A stretch of 64,000 bases of DNA from Pigmentiphaga aceris (GCF_008119665.1 NZ_CP043046.1:3658001-3722000), one strand, 5' to 3'; positions 33,894 to 43,437 are shown, counted from the first letter of the stretch. The notes: generated by a model not told the origin, from the letters alone. Made by a program: numbers and translations.

Positions 33894-35290
33894 GCCGCCG
33901 ATTCGACGTCGTAGTGATCGGTGCCGGACCGGCCGGCATGAGCGCAGCCATTGGCCTGCGCGCGCTTGATTTGTCAGTGTTGGTAGTCGACGAACAGGGT
34001 GCACCCGGTGGCCAGATCTGGCGTGCAGTCGAAGCCGTTGCCCACACGTCCACCGGCACCCTGCTGGGAGCCGAATACCGGGCAGGTGCCACGCTGGCTG
34101 AACGCTTCCGGGCATGCGGCGCGGTCTACGAAGCACAGACCCAGGTCTGGCAGATCGAGCCAGGCTGGCGTGTATTCCTCAAATGCAATGGTCAGACCGA
34201 AGCGGTGCAAGCCGAACATATCGTGCTGGCCACCGGTGCCCAGGAACGCCCCGCGCCTTTCCCTGGTTGGACACTGCCCGGTGTGCTGACCGTTGGTGCA
34301 GGCCAGATTCTGCTGAAGACCTCGCGCCAGATTCCATCGGAACCCGTATGGGTAGCCGGCAGTGGCCCTCTGCCCTTGCTGTACATGGCCCAGTTGCTGC
34401 GTGCTGGCGGGCGCATCGCAGGATGGCTGGACACCTCGCCCCCCGGAGGTTGGCGACGCGCCCTACCCTGGGCCGGCGCGGCGCTGGCAGACCTGGGCGA
34501 GATCGGCAAAGGCTTGTCGTGGCTGCGTGAAATCCGTCGGGCCGACGTGCAACGCATACGCGGCGTGACCGCGTTCCGGGCATCGGGCGACGGAAAACTG
34601 CAAACCCTGGAATACACCCAGTCCAACGGCCGCAGCACCCGTGTCGCGGCCAGTGTGCTGCTGGCCCATGAAGGCGTGGTGCCGTCCATCCACATGAGCC
34701 AGGCATTGGGCTGTGCGCATACCTGGAACGTGCAGCAATCCTGCCTGGTGCCCCAGTTGGATGCGTGGGGGCAGACCAGCCTGCCCGGCATCTACGTGGC
34801 AGGGGATGGTGGGGGCATTGGTGGTGCAAAGGCGGCGTGTGTGCGCGGCGAATTGGTCGCGCTTGGTATCGGTCAGCAGGCCGGGAAGCTGTCGGCAGCA
34901 GCCGCCGATACGCGCGCGGTGGGCAGCCGCGAGGCACTGCACAAGCTGCTGCGCCTGCGCCCCATGCTGGATGCGCTGTATCCGCCACGCGCCGACATTT
35001 TTGCGCCCGGCGACGACACCGTCGTCTGCCGCTGCGAAGAACTGACCGCCGGCGACATCCGCAAGGCAGTCGCCATTGCGGCACCCGGCCCCAATCAGAT
35101 CAAGGCCTACACCCGCGCCGGCATGGGCCCATGCCAGGGCCGGCAGTGCGGCTACACCATCGCCCACATCGTGGCGACGGCACAGAAACGACAGGTATCA
35201 GAGGTGGGTTTCTATCGCATCCGCCCGCCCCTGAAACCGCTGACGCTGGGAGAACTGGCGTCGCTGGAAATCAACGAGGAATCGACATGA
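33890..35290 (+). CDS. FAD/NAD(P) oxidoreductase with BFD-type 2Fe-2S domain (opine oxidase subunit A / HcnB-like)
   Basis: Protein of 466 residues. An N-terminal FAD motif (V-V-I-G-A-G-P-A-G-M-S-A-A, about 6-18) and an A-T-G-A-Q-E-R motif mark the pyridine-nucleotide-disulfide fold. The C-terminal domain carries C-R-C-E-E and later G-P-C-Q-G-R-Q-C-G, the four-Cys BFD-like 2Fe-2S site of opine oxidase A and HcnB. It forms the second flavin subunit of the complex. The start overlaps the small ferredoxin gene by 4 bases; the stop overlaps the possible small gene at 35287. Confidence 0.88.
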   Translation: MSRRFDVVVIGAGPAGMSAAIGLRALDLSVLVVDEQGAPGGQIWRAVEAVAHTSTGTLLGAEYRAGATLAERFRACGAVYEAQTQVWQIEPGWRVFLKCNGQTEAVQAEHIVLATGAQERPAPFPGWTLPGVLTVGAGQILLKTSRQIPSEPVWVAGSGPLPLLYMAQLLRAGGRIAGWLDTSPPGGWRRALPWAGAALADLGEIGKGLSWLREIRRADVQRIRGVTAFRASGDGKLQTLEYTQSNGRSTRVAASVLLAHEGVVPSIHMSQALGCAHTWNVQQSCLVPQLDAWGQTSLPGIYVAGDGGGIGGAKAACVRGELVALGIGQQAGKLSAAAADTRAVGSREALHKLLRLRPMLDALYPPRADIFAPGDDTVVCRCEELTAGDIRKAVAIAAPGPNQIKAYTRAGMGPCQGRQCGYTIAHIVATAQKRQVSEVGFYRIRPPLKPLTLGELASLEINEEST

Positions 35291-35421
35291 ACGCGCAGAA
35301 CCGCCGCGCCCTGCGAAGGATGGACCCGCCCTGCCGGCTCGTCGTCCACGGGCCCTCCGCCTTGACCGGCATGACCACCATGCGCCTTGCGTATGCACGC
35401 TGCATGGGGGTCGCATCATGA
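35287..35421 (+). CDS. Possible small protein of 44 residues in the opine-type operon
   Basis: A short frame from ATG 35287 to TGA 35421. Both ends make the ATGA or ATGATG overlaps that link the rest of this operon, and without it there is a 127-base gap in an otherwise gapless gene series. The peptide is basic, with six Arg in its first 17 residues and two Cys, and has no membrane segment or known motif. It may be a real coupled microprotein, or just DNA that keeps ribosomes moving between the oxidase and permease genes. Confidence 0.35.
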   Translation: MNAQNRRALRRMDPPCRLVVHGPSALTGMTTMRLAYARCMGVAS

Positions 35422-36359
35422 TGCAATACACCATCAAGCGCCTGCTGCTTGCCATCCCCACCCTGGTGGCGATGCTGACGGCGGTGTTCATCCTGGTTCG
35501 CCTGGTGCCGGGTGACCCGGCCGCCGTGATCCTGGGCGACCAGGCCAGCGCCGAGGCCTTGAACGCCTTGCGCATCAAGCTCGGGCTGGACCAGCCCACC
35601 CACGTGCAATACCTGAACTTCCTGGGCGACATGCTGACAGGCAACTTCGGGGTCTCGATGGCCAGCGGCAAGAGTGTGATGCACGAAGTGGCGCTGGTCT
35701 TGCCGTGGACTATCCAGCTGACGCTCGCATCCATCTTGATCGGCGTGGTGTTCGGCCTGCCGTTGGGTGTGTGGGCTGCGCTGCGCCGCAATTCCTGGCC
35801 CGATTACCTGGGCCGCATGCTGTCCTTGACCGGTCTGTCCTTCCCTGCGTTTGTGTCGGCGATTCTGATGCTGCTGGTGTTCGCCATCCAGTTGCGCTGG
35901 TTCCCGGTCATCGGCAACACAGTGAACGCGGACTGGGGCACGCAGCTGCGCAACCTGGCGCTGCCTGCCTTCAACCTGGGGCTGATCATGACCGCCTACG
36001 TGATGCGCGTGACGCGCTCGTCAATGCTGGAAGTCATGGGCGAAGACTATGTGCGCACGGCGAAAGCCAAGGGTGTGCGACCCATGCGGCTTGTGCTGCG
36101 CCATGGCCTGCGCAACGCACTGATCCCCATTGTGACGGTGGTCGGGCTGTACTTCGGCACCTTGATCGGCAACTCCGTGCTGACCGAAATCGTGTTCAAC
36201 CGCCCCGGCCTGGGCAAGCTGATTCTGGGTGCCCTGAACACCCGCGACTACACCTTGCTGCAAGGGCTGATGGTGGTATTCGCGTCCTGCGTGATCCTGG
36301 TAAATCTGTTGACCGACCTGGTGTATGGCCTGGTCGACCCTCGGGTGAAATACAAATGA
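35418..36359 (+). CDS. ABC transporter permease, DppB-like
   Basis: Inner-membrane permease of 313 residues with about six helices. The N-terminal M-M-Q-Y-T-I-K-R-L-L-L-A-I-P-T and the EAA loop (V-R-T-A-K-A-K-G-V-R-P-M-R-L-V-L-R-H-G-L-R-N-A) are typical of the DppB/OppB/NikB family. It pairs with the DppC-like permease whose start overlaps its stop (ATGA). Transports the ligand of the family-5 binding protein at the head of the operon. Confidence 0.92.
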   Translation: MMQYTIKRLLLAIPTLVAMLTAVFILVRLVPGDPAAVILGDQASAEALNALRIKLGLDQPTHVQYLNFLGDMLTGNFGVSMASGKSVMHEVALVLPWTIQLTLASILIGVVFGLPLGVWAALRRNSWPDYLGRMLSLTGLSFPAFVSAILMLLVFAIQLRWFPVIGNTVNADWGTQLRNLALPAFNLGLIMTAYVMRVTRSSMLEVMGEDYVRTAKAKGVRPMRLVLRHGLRNALIPIVTVVGLYFGTLIGNSVLTEIVFNRPGLGKLILGALNTRDYTLLQGLMVVFASCVILVNLLTDLVYGLVDPRVKYK

Positions 36360-37228
36360 GCGCCATTGCCGCAACCATGACGTCCCGGCCCAGCCCCATG
36401 TGGCAGGCCCTGAAGAAAAACCGCCTGTCCTGGGTAGGCCTTGGCCTGCTTGCCGCCATCGTGCTGGTGGCCTTGTTCGCGCCCTGGATTTCCCCGCACG
36501 ATCCCTTGCAGCAGAACATCGCGTATCGACTGGAAGGTCCTTCGGCCGAGTTCTGGCTGGGTACCGACAGCTACGGCCGCGATGTCTTGTCGCGCTTGAT
36601 CTACGGCACCCGCGTGTCCTTGCTGGTGGGCTTTGTCGCGGTGCTGATCGCCATGCTGATCGGTTCCACGCTGGGCATCATCGCGGGCTACGTCGGCGGC
36701 ATGGTCGACCGCCTGATCATGGGTCTGGTCGACGTGCTGCTGTCTTTCCCCACCCTGCTGCTGGGCTTGATGATTGCCGCGATGATGGGTGCCAGCCTGG
36801 AGAACCTGATCATCGCGATCGCCATCACCGAGATCGCCCCCTTCGTGCGCGTGGCCCGTGCGCCGACCATTGCGCTCAAACAGCGCGACTTCGTGGATGC
36901 CGGTCGCGCCTTGGGTTACGGCCCAATGCGGTTGATGCGTGTGCACATCCTGCCCAACATGGTGTCAGACGTGGTGGTGCTGGGTTCCTTGTGGATGGCG
37001 TCTGCCATCCGCACCGAAGCCGCGCTCAGCTTCATCGGTCTGGGCGTGCCGCCACCAGCGGCCACCTGGGGCAGCATGATCCGCGAAGGCTTCGAGAACA
37101 TTCTGGATGCCTGGTGGCTCACGGTGTTCCCCAGCGTCGCCATTTTGCTGACTGTGCTTGCGCTGAATCTGCTGGGTGACGCGCTGCGCGACGCCATCGA
37201 TCCCAAGACCCGCTCGGAGCGCGCATGA
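36356..37228 (+). CDS. ABC transporter permease, DppC-like
   Basis: Second permease of the importer, 290 residues, with the DppC-type N-terminal cytoplasmic stretch, an S-P-H-D-P-L-Q motif in the first periplasmic loop, L-G-T-D-S-Y-G-R-D-V-L-S-R and the EAA loop (F-V-D-A-G-R-A-L-G-Y). ATG 36356 overlaps the DppB-like stop. A longer in-frame opening upstream runs through the DppB-like gene and is not used. The stop overlaps the start of the ATPase gene. Confidence 0.92.
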   Translation: MSAIAATMTSRPSPMWQALKKNRLSWVGLGLLAAIVLVALFAPWISPHDPLQQNIAYRLEGPSAEFWLGTDSYGRDVLSRLIYGTRVSLLVGFVAVLIAMLIGSTLGIIAGYVGGMVDRLIMGLVDVLLSFPTLLLGLMIAAMMGASLENLIIAIAITEIAPFVRVARAPTIALKQRDFVDAGRALGYGPMRLMRVHILPNMVSDVVVLGSLWMASAIRTEAALSFIGLGVPPPAATWGSMIREGFENILDAWWLTVFPSVAILLTVLALNLLGDALRDAIDPKTRSERA

Positions 37229-39105
37229 CTACCTTGCGCACGTCCAACCTGCCCGCTTCCATTGCCATGACTGACAAGCATCCCCACACGCCCGCGACCA
37301 GCCCCGTGCTGCAAGTCGCCGGACTGAATGTCGCGTTCCGCCGTGGCGACGCCTGGACCTCGGTCGTGAACGGCCTGGACTTCTCGGTATCGCGCGGCGA
37401 GACGCTCGCCATCGTCGGGGAATCCGGCTCCGGCAAGAGCGTGTCGGCCATGTCGGTGATGCGCCTGTTGCCGCCCAAGGCCAGCCGCATCGAAGGCAGC
37501 ATTCGCTTGAACGGGCAAGACCTGCTGAGCCTGCCCGAACACGACATGGCGGCCATCCGCGGCAACCAGATCGCAATGATCTTCCAGGAACCGATGAGCT
37601 CACTGAACCCAGTGATGCGCATCGGTGACCAGATCTCGGAGTCCCTTCGCCTGCACCGCAAGCTCGATCACGGCCAGGCCCGCGCCGAGACCCTGCGCCT
37701 GATGGACCGCGTGCACATCCCGGCGTCGGCACAACGCTTCAGCGATTTCCCGCACCAGTTCTCGGGCGGCATGCGACAACGCGTGATGATCGCAATGGCA
37801 CTGGCCTGCAACCCGTCGGTGCTGATTGCCGACGAGCCGACGACCGCGCTGGACGTCACCATCCAGGCGCAGATCCTGGCCTTGATCAAGGAACTGCAGA
37901 CCCAGGAACAGATGGCCGTGGTCTTCATCACCCACGATATGGGTGTGGTGGCCGAAGTGGCCGACCGCACGCTGGTGATGTATCGCGGTGACATGGTGGA
38001 AACCGGCAGCACCGCCGACATCTTCGCGCGCCCCCAGGCCGCGTACACCAAGGCGTTGCTGTCGGCCGTACCCGAACTGGGTTCGATGAACGCCTACCCG
38101 CTGCCGCAGCCCTTCCCCATCTACAACGTGGAAACCGGCGCAAGCGACCCATTGCCCACTGTGCGCGACAGCGTGCAACACGATGCGCCGACCCTGTTGG
38201 AAGTCACAGGCCTGAGCGCCCGCTTCGACATTCGCTCGCCGCTGCTACGGCGAGTGACCGGCCGGGTGCACGCGGTCGAAAACGTCAGCTTCAAGCTCAA
38301 GCGCGGCGAAACGCTCGCCATCGTGGGGGAATCAGGCTGCGGCAAATCGACGACGGGACGCCTGATCACCGGGCTGTTGACGGCCTCACAAGGGCGCATC
38401 GTGCTGGAAGGCAAGGATGTCGGTGCCATCGCCCCGCAAGAACGCGCACGCAAGATCCAGATGGTGTTCCAGGACCCGTACTCCAGCCTGAACCCACGCC
38501 AGAGCGTGGGTGAAGCGCTGAGCGAACCCTTGCTGGTGCATGGCCTTGCCACCACCCGCGACTGCGACCAGATGGCTGCCGAGCTGCTGACCACGGTGGG
38601 CCTGCCCGCCGACGCTGCGTACCGACTGCCGCACGAATTCTCGGGCGGCCAGCGGCAACGTATCTGCATTGCGCGTTCGCTGGCGCTCAAGCCCGGCACC
38701 ATCGTGGCAGACGAGGCTGTGTCGGCACTTGATGTGTCAGTGAAGGTGCAAATCGTCAACCTGCTACTGGAACTGCAGCAGCAGATGGGCCTGGGCTTTG
38801 TGTTCATCAGCCATGACATGGCGGTGGTGGAACGCGTCAGCCACCGGGTAGCCGTGATGTACATGGGCGAAATCGTCGAGATCGGCCCGCGCAGCGAGGT
38901 GTTCAGCAACCCGCGTCACCCGTATACCCGACGCCTGCTGGAAGCGGTGCCGGTGCCCGATCCGGCGCGGCGCAAGCAGCGGCAGTTGTCGGTGCGGGAA
39001 TTGAAGACACCCTTCAAGCCGCGCGACTACACACCGCCGGTGCGGACCTACCACCAGGCAACCGAGGGGCACTTTTACATGGAAGCGGGTGCGGAATGGA
39101 ACTGA
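37225..39105 (+). CDS. Fused DppD-DppF-type ABC ATPase
   Basis: ATP-binding protein of 626 residues with two complete ATPase modules, the fused form seen in GsiA-like and many betaproteobacterial peptide importers. Walker A motifs are G-E-S-G-S-G-K-S (about 67-74) and G-E-S-G-C-G-K-S-T (about 369-377); signatures are F-S-G-G-M-R-Q-R and F-S-G-G-Q-R-Q-R; each module ends in the oligopeptide-type extension ([13 protein letters not shown] in the second). It powers the two permeases just upstream. Another in-frame ATG at 37267 would drop a weak N-terminal 14 residues. Confidence 0.92.
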   Translation: MTTLRTSNLPASIAMTDKHPHTPATSPVLQVAGLNVAFRRGDAWTSVVNGLDFSVSRGETLAIVGESGSGKSVSAMSVMRLLPPKASRIEGSIRLNGQDLLSLPEHDMAAIRGNQIAMIFQEPMSSLNPVMRIGDQISESLRLHRKLDHGQARAETLRLMDRVHIPASAQRFSDFPHQFSGGMRQRVMIAMALACNPSVLIADEPTTALDVTIQAQILALIKELQTQEQMAVVFITHDMGVVAEVADRTLVMYRGDMVETGSTADIFARPQAAYTKALLSAVPELGSMNAYPLPQPFPIYNVETGASDPLPTVRDSVQHDAPTLLEVTGLSARFDIRSPLLRRVTGRVHAVENVSFKLKRGETLAIVGESGCGKSTTGRLITGLLTASQGRIVLEGKDVGAIAPQERARKIQMVFQDPYSSLNPRQSVGEALSEPLLVHGLATTRDCDQMAAELLTTVGLPADAAYRLPHEFSGGQRQRICIARSLALKPGTIVADEAVSALDVSVKVQIVNLLLELQQQMGLGFVFISHDMAVVERVSHRVAVMYMGEIVEIGPRSEVFSNPRHPYTRRLLEAVPVPDPARRKQRQLSVRELKTPFKPRDYTPPVRTYHQATEGHFYMEAGAEWN

Positions 39106-39251
39106 GTGTGAGGGACGAGGGTGCAATGCAAAGCGGATTGAAGGAGGTGGATGCGGCGTCAGAGCAGACCGGGGCAGCACGAACCTCGTCGTTGCAGGCC
39201 TCATCGGCGCAAACGGGGCTGGAACAAGGGGCCTTGGGCACGCGGGTGAGC

Positions 39252-40316
39252 ATGAAAGTCGGCGTCGTCGGCGCGGGCGGCATCGGCCTGGCTTACGCCG
39301 CGTGGATGGCCGATCGCGGGCACTCGGTCAGCATCTGGTCGCCGCGTCTGGCTGGCGTGGATGCCGCATCGGCCATGACGCTGACGGCAGGCGGTGTTCT
39401 CACCGGCAGCTATCCAATCTCCCAGGTGGTTGACGCACAAGCCCTGGCACTGGATTCGGAGATCATCGTCATAACCGTGCCGCTCAACGGCCACCGCCGC
39501 GTGATGGACGCCTTGCTGCCGCACCTGCGCTCAGGCCAGCGGGTCATCGTGAGTTCGATGGGATCGCTATCCTCGCTGTACCTGTACGAGCAGGCGCAAC
39601 AACGTGGCATCGACATCCGGGTGGCAAGCTTTGGCAGCACCGCGCTGACCGCCCGGCGCAAGCAGGCGAACGAAGTCAACATCATGACCCGACGTCCCTC
39701 GCTGGGCGTGTCGTGTCTGCCCTTCGCCAGCGCGCCGCAATTGCTGACCGACTGCGAGGCCTTGTTCGGCAACACCTTTACGCTGGATGAGAACCCACTG
39801 GTCTCGACGCTGGCCAATACCAACGCCATCTCGCATGCACCGCTTGCACTGTGCAACTGGACCCGCATCGAACGTGCAGAAGCCTGGCCGCAATATCACT
39901 ACATGACGCCACGCGTAGCCGCCGTCATCGAACAACTGGACAGTGAGCGCATGGCGGTGGCACAGGCCTTCGGATGGACGCTGCCAAGCGTCAAGCAGAA
40001 GCTGTCGCGCTCCTTTGGCATCGAGGCCGAGGGCCTGGCCGGAGTAGCCGCAGCCTTGCACGCCAAGCGCGGCGGGCCGCCCGGCCCGGTCGATGTGGCC
40101 ACGCGTTATCTGTCGGAAGACGTGCCCTTCGGGCTGGTGTTCGTGCTTGCGCTGGGACAGATCGCGAAGGTACCAATGCCGGCAACGGCGGCAACGGTGG
40201 CGATGTCCAGCCTGGTCGTCGGCGAGGATTTCACCGCAGGCAACGACCTGATCGATGTACTGCGGATTTCGACCGAAACGGTCGAGGGGCTGTTGCAGCG
40301 CGTGAGTGGAGATTGA
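39252..40316 (+). CDS. Octopine/nopaline dehydrogenase-family NAD(P) oxidoreductase
   Basis: Enzyme of 354 residues. The Rossmann motif G-A-G-G-I-G is at residues 7-12, and a helical C-terminal domain carries the N-x-I-S-H-A-P-L-A-L segment with the His expected of opine dehydrogenases, then E-D-V-P-F-G-L-V-F-V-L-A-L-G-Q-I-A-K-V-P-M-P. Such enzymes join an amino acid and a 2-oxo acid by reductive condensation, or run in reverse. ATG 39252 has GGGTGAG upstream; a start at 39096 that overlaps the ATPase stop would add 52 low-complexity residues. Having it in one operon with an opine-oxidase-like complex is unusual. Confidence 0.8.
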   Translation: MKVGVVGAGGIGLAYAAWMADRGHSVSIWSPRLAGVDAASAMTLTAGGVLTGSYPISQVVDAQALALDSEIIVITVPLNGHRRVMDALLPHLRSGQRVIVSSMGSLSSLYLYEQAQQRGIDIRVASFGSTALTARRKQANEVNIMTRRPSLGVSCLPFASAPQLLTDCEALFGNTFTLDENPLVSTLANTNAISHAPLALCNWTRIERAEAWPQYHYMTPRVAAVIEQLDSERMAVAQAFGWTLPSVKQKLSRSFGIEAEGLAGVAAALHAKRGGPPGPVDVATRYLSEDVPFGLVFVLALGQIAKVPMPATAATVAMSSLVVGEDFTAGNDLIDVLRISTETVEGLLQRVSGD

Positions 40317-40426
40317 TCGTGACGCACAGCATGAACATACAGACAGGGGATGATTCAGGAGTGCCGGATCATGGGCGTGATTTCGTGGAATATGAGCCAA
40401 CGCGGATGCCGGTAGGAGATGACGCC

Positions 40427-41848
40427 GTGACACATCATCCGGGGATGCGTGAGCCTGTACAGACCGAGCCCACGACATCTGCCCCGCCACTGTCCGCACC
40501 ATCCATAGTCCAGCAGATCGCCGCCTATATCGACGCCACCCAAGGTCAACGCAGCCCCGAGCCAGCACGTGAAGCCGCGCTCAAATGCATCTTCGACTTG
40601 CTGGCGGCGGCCGCCGTGGGCACGGAAGACATTGGCCCGCAAGCAATTCGCCAGACCGCGCCGCAGGTCTTCGGCAGTGGCACCGTCCCCCTTTGGTTCA
40701 CCGGCCAGACCAGCTCGGTGATCGGTGCGGCCTGGGCAAACGCCTCGGCATCGGCTGCGCTGGATCTGGACGATGGCAACCGCTACGCACGTGGGCATCC
40801 CGGCGCAGCCGTAATTCCGACGGCCTTTGCGGTCGGACACGAGGTAGATGCAACCCAGGAAGAAATCCTCACGGCAATCGTCATCGGCTACGAAGTTGGC
40901 GTGGCAGTAGGTACTGCACGTACCACTTACGGCAGTTCAGGCACCTGGACACCTTATGGCGTGGTGGCAACCGCAGCCGCACTGCGGCGCACCCCACGGC
41001 ACATGGTGGAGCACGCCTTGGCTATCGCCGGCGAAAGCGCACCAAACCAGTCCTTCGCAGGCGGCCCCGCGCCGCGCATTCCCGCGCCCGAGGGGGCAGC
41101 CGTCAAGGAAGGCATTCCCTGGTCGGTGGTGACTGGCCTGACGGCCTTGTACCTAGCGGAAGCCGGCCATACCGGCCCACGCAACATTCTGGACAGCGTG
41201 CGGCATTACCAATTTCCAACCAACTTGGCACTGGGCCGAAACGCTCACATTTGCCAGACCTACTTCAAACCCTACGCCTGCTGCCGTCACATCCACGCCC
41301 CACTGGCCGCCCTGCTGCACTTGATCGACGAGCATCAGATCGACGTGCAGACCATTGAGCGCATTGAGGTCGACATTCACGCGGCAGGCTTGCGCATTTC
41401 CAACCGACCGTCACCCGACAACCTGATCGACGTTCAATACAGCATCCCGTATTGCCTGGCGCTGGCCGCCTTGAGTGGACCGCAAGCACTCGTACCAGTG
41501 ACCCAGGACGCGCTTGACCATGAAGACGTGACGGCGCTCGCGCACAAGGTAGTCCTCGCACTCGACACGGACCTGGACGCGGTCTATCCGGGCGAGATTC
41601 TGGCTCGGGTGTCGATCACCTGCGGCGCGCGGCGCTTCACCTCCGAGCCGACACCGCCTGCGGGCGAGCCGTTGATGTCGTGGGAGGAACTGAAGGCGAA
41701 GTTCCGGATGGCGACGCGGCTGGTGGCAACGGCAGCGCAGCAACAGCAGCTGATCGACGCGTTGCACGCGACCGAATCGGGGTCCATGGAAACACTCGTG
41801 GCTTGCCTGGCCGGGATGAACCTTGGCGTGCTGAACCGCGCTGTGTAA
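40427..41848 (+). CDS. MmgE/PrpD-family protein
   Basis: Protein of about 473 residues with the MmgE/PrpD fold: I-V-Q-Q-I-A-A-Y-I near the start, A-L-D-L-D-D-G-N and H-P-G-A-A-V-I-P in the middle, then K-P-Y-A-C-C-R-H-I-H-A-P. The family includes 2-methylcitrate dehydratase, cis-aconitate decarboxylase and iminodisuccinate epimerase. No methylcitrate-cycle genes are nearby, so an epimerase or lyase acting on the operon's opine-like substrate is more likely. GTG 40427 has AGGAG 8 bases upstream; ATG 40331 or GTG 40319 would add 32-36 poorly structured residues. It closes the operon. Confidence 0.82.
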   Translation: MTHHPGMREPVQTEPTTSAPPLSAPSIVQQIAAYIDATQGQRSPEPAREAALKCIFDLLAAAAVGTEDIGPQAIRQTAPQVFGSGTVPLWFTGQTSSVIGAAWANASASAALDLDDGNRYARGHPGAAVIPTAFAVGHEVDATQEEILTAIVIGYEVGVAVGTARTTYGSSGTWTPYGVVATAAALRRTPRHMVEHALAIAGESAPNQSFAGGPAPRIPAPEGAAVKEGIPWSVVTGLTALYLAEAGHTGPRNILDSVRHYQFPTNLALGRNAHICQTYFKPYACCRHIHAPLAALLHLIDEHQIDVQTIERIEVDIHAAGLRISNRPSPDNLIDVQYSIPYCLALAALSGPQALVPVTQDALDHEDVTALAHKVVLALDTDLDAVYPGEILARVSITCGARRFTSEPTPPAGEPLMSWEELKAKFRMATRLVATAAQQQQLIDALHATESGSMETLVACLAGMNLGVLNRAV

Positions 41849-41923
41849 ACACTACGGTGTGAACTCACGATTCACCGTTGTCCGTCTATCGCACCTTGAA
41901 ACCGGCGCTACGGCGAAATAAAA

Positions 41924-41956
41924 AAGCCGCAAGCGGAATTTCCACTCGCGGCTTCG
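41924..41956 (-). terminator. Terminator of the asparaginase gene
   Basis: AAGCCGC..GCGG / CC..CGCGGCTT forms a stem with two mismatched pairs around an AATT-containing loop. On the minus strand it is followed by TTTTTTATTT, so it fits an intrinsic terminator for the asparaginase gene. It also lies in the right place to limit read-through from the converging opine-type operon. Confidence 0.75.
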
Positions 41957-42023
41957 TTTCAAGCATCCATCTGTCATCACCAACCCGCACCGGTCACAAA
42001 CCGGTGCAGGTCGGCAACGCGAC

Positions 42024-43103
42024 TCAATACGACCAGAAGATCTTCTGCAGACCTGCCGTGTCGTTGGTCGGGCCATTAGCCAGCGCCAGTGCCAGCAGAA
42101 TGCGCGCCTTCTGCGGGTTCTGGTCGCCGACCACCACGAAGTCGTACTTGTCGTCGGGCTGTTCGCCGTTACGCACCACGACGCCAGCACCCGTGCGCGA
42201 AGCGCGGATGATCTGGACGCCCTTGCCACGTGCTTCGATCAGCGGCTGCACCATGAATTCCGACACGCTGCCGTTGCCGGTCGCGGCGTAGATGATGCCC
42301 TTCACACCGCTGGCAACCAGTGCATCGACCGCAGCGCGGTCAACGTTGCCGTAGGCATAGGCGATGCCAACGCGCGGCAGCGCGGTGATGGTGTCGATGT
42401 CAAAGCCGCTGTAGATCGTGTGCGGGCGAACCGGCGCACGGTAGTACTGGGCCTGGCCTTCCACCACATAACCCAGCGGGCCATACGGCGATTTGAAGGT
42501 GTCGATCTTGAAGGTGTTGGTCTTGGAAACGTCGCGACCCGAGTGGATCTCGTCGTTCATCACGACCAGCGTGCCCTTGCCTGCCGATTCCTTGGCCGAG
42601 GCCACGATCACGGCTTCGTACAGGTTCAGTGCGCCGTCGGCGGACAGTGCCGTGCCCGGACGCATCGAACCGACCACCACGACCGGCTTGGCGCTCTTGA
42701 CGGTCAGGTTCAGGAAGTACGAGGTTTCTTCGATGGTGTCGGTGCCGTGGGTGATCACGACGCCGTCGACGTCGGGCTGCTTGAGCAGTGCCGACACGCG
42801 CTTGGCCAGGGTGATCAGGCGCTCGTCGTTGAAGCTTTCGCTGCCGATCTGGAAGACCTGCTCACCACGCACGTTGGCGATGTTCTTGATCGCCGGCACG
42901 TTTTCGATGACGGCATCGACCGGTACCACGGCAGACTTGTAGGCCGAGGTATTGGTCGCGGCCACACCCGCGCCAGCAATCGTGCCACCGGTGCCAAGAA
43001 TGACGATGTTGGGCTTGGTCTGTGCGTAGACACTGGCAAGCGAAAGGGCGGCGAATAACAGGCAGGTGGTGCCTGCGCGCTGGACGAGCGACTTGACTGA
43101 CAT
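42024..43103 (-). CDS. ansB: Type II (periplasmic) L-asparaginase
   Basis: Asparaginase of 359 residues that hydrolyses Asn (and often Gln) to Asp and ammonia in the periplasm. A signal peptide (about 1-27, ending S-V-Y-A-Q) is followed by I-L-G-T-G-G-T-I-A-G with the nucleophilic Thr at 41, and the second catalytic block I-T-H-G-T-D-T-I-E-E-T at about 116-126. ATG 43103 has GGAG 7 bases upstream and is chosen over a frame opening at 43187. It stands alone. Release of Asp/Glu next to an opine-type operon may be coincidence or a shared nitrogen-scavenging theme. Confidence 0.93.
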   Translation of the reverse strand: MSVKSLVQRAGTTCLLFAALSLASVYAQTKPNIVILGTGGTIAGAGVAATNTSAYKSAVVPVDAVIENVPAIKNIANVRGEQVFQIGSESFNDERLITLAKRVSALLKQPDVDGVVITHGTDTIEETSYFLNLTVKSAKPVVVVGSMRPGTALSADGALNLYEAVIVASAKESAGKGTLVVMNDEIHSGRDVSKTNTFKIDTFKSPYGPLGYVVEGQAQYYRAPVRPHTIYSGFDIDTITALPRVGIAYAYGNVDRAAVDALVASGVKGIIYAATGNGSVSEFMVQPLIEARGKGVQIIRASRTGAGVVVRNGEQPDDKYDFVVVGDQNPQKARILLALALANGPTNDTAGLQKIFWSY

Positions 43104-43437
43104 GGATTTTTCTCCGGGGGTGCAATACGGGTCTGGTAAAGATTTGGCGAGTTTTATTGGTGCAAAAAAACAAGCTTTTGTCTTCACCGCGCATGATGCC
43201 GTGTGCCACGATTAATTACTATTCGTAGACAACATCGGTTGCAAGCCGCAGAAGAAATGACTGGGTAAACCCCAGGGTAAGCATCAGGGAAGTTGAAGCT
43301 CGATGGCGTCAGCATTACCTGATCGGTGGTGAGGGGTGGAAGTTGCTCAAGCAGCGGTTGATCAAGCGCGAGTTGCCCGATCGAAAGCAACTGATCGAAA
43401 ACACATCAGCCAAATCCGCCTGCATTCGGTCCAGACG

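Noticed and set aside
43290..43420. A gene on the plus strand in the asparaginase-dnaJ gap
   Set aside because: The frame reads an attractive helical peptide but has no usable start codon and is bounded by stops; at most a relic.
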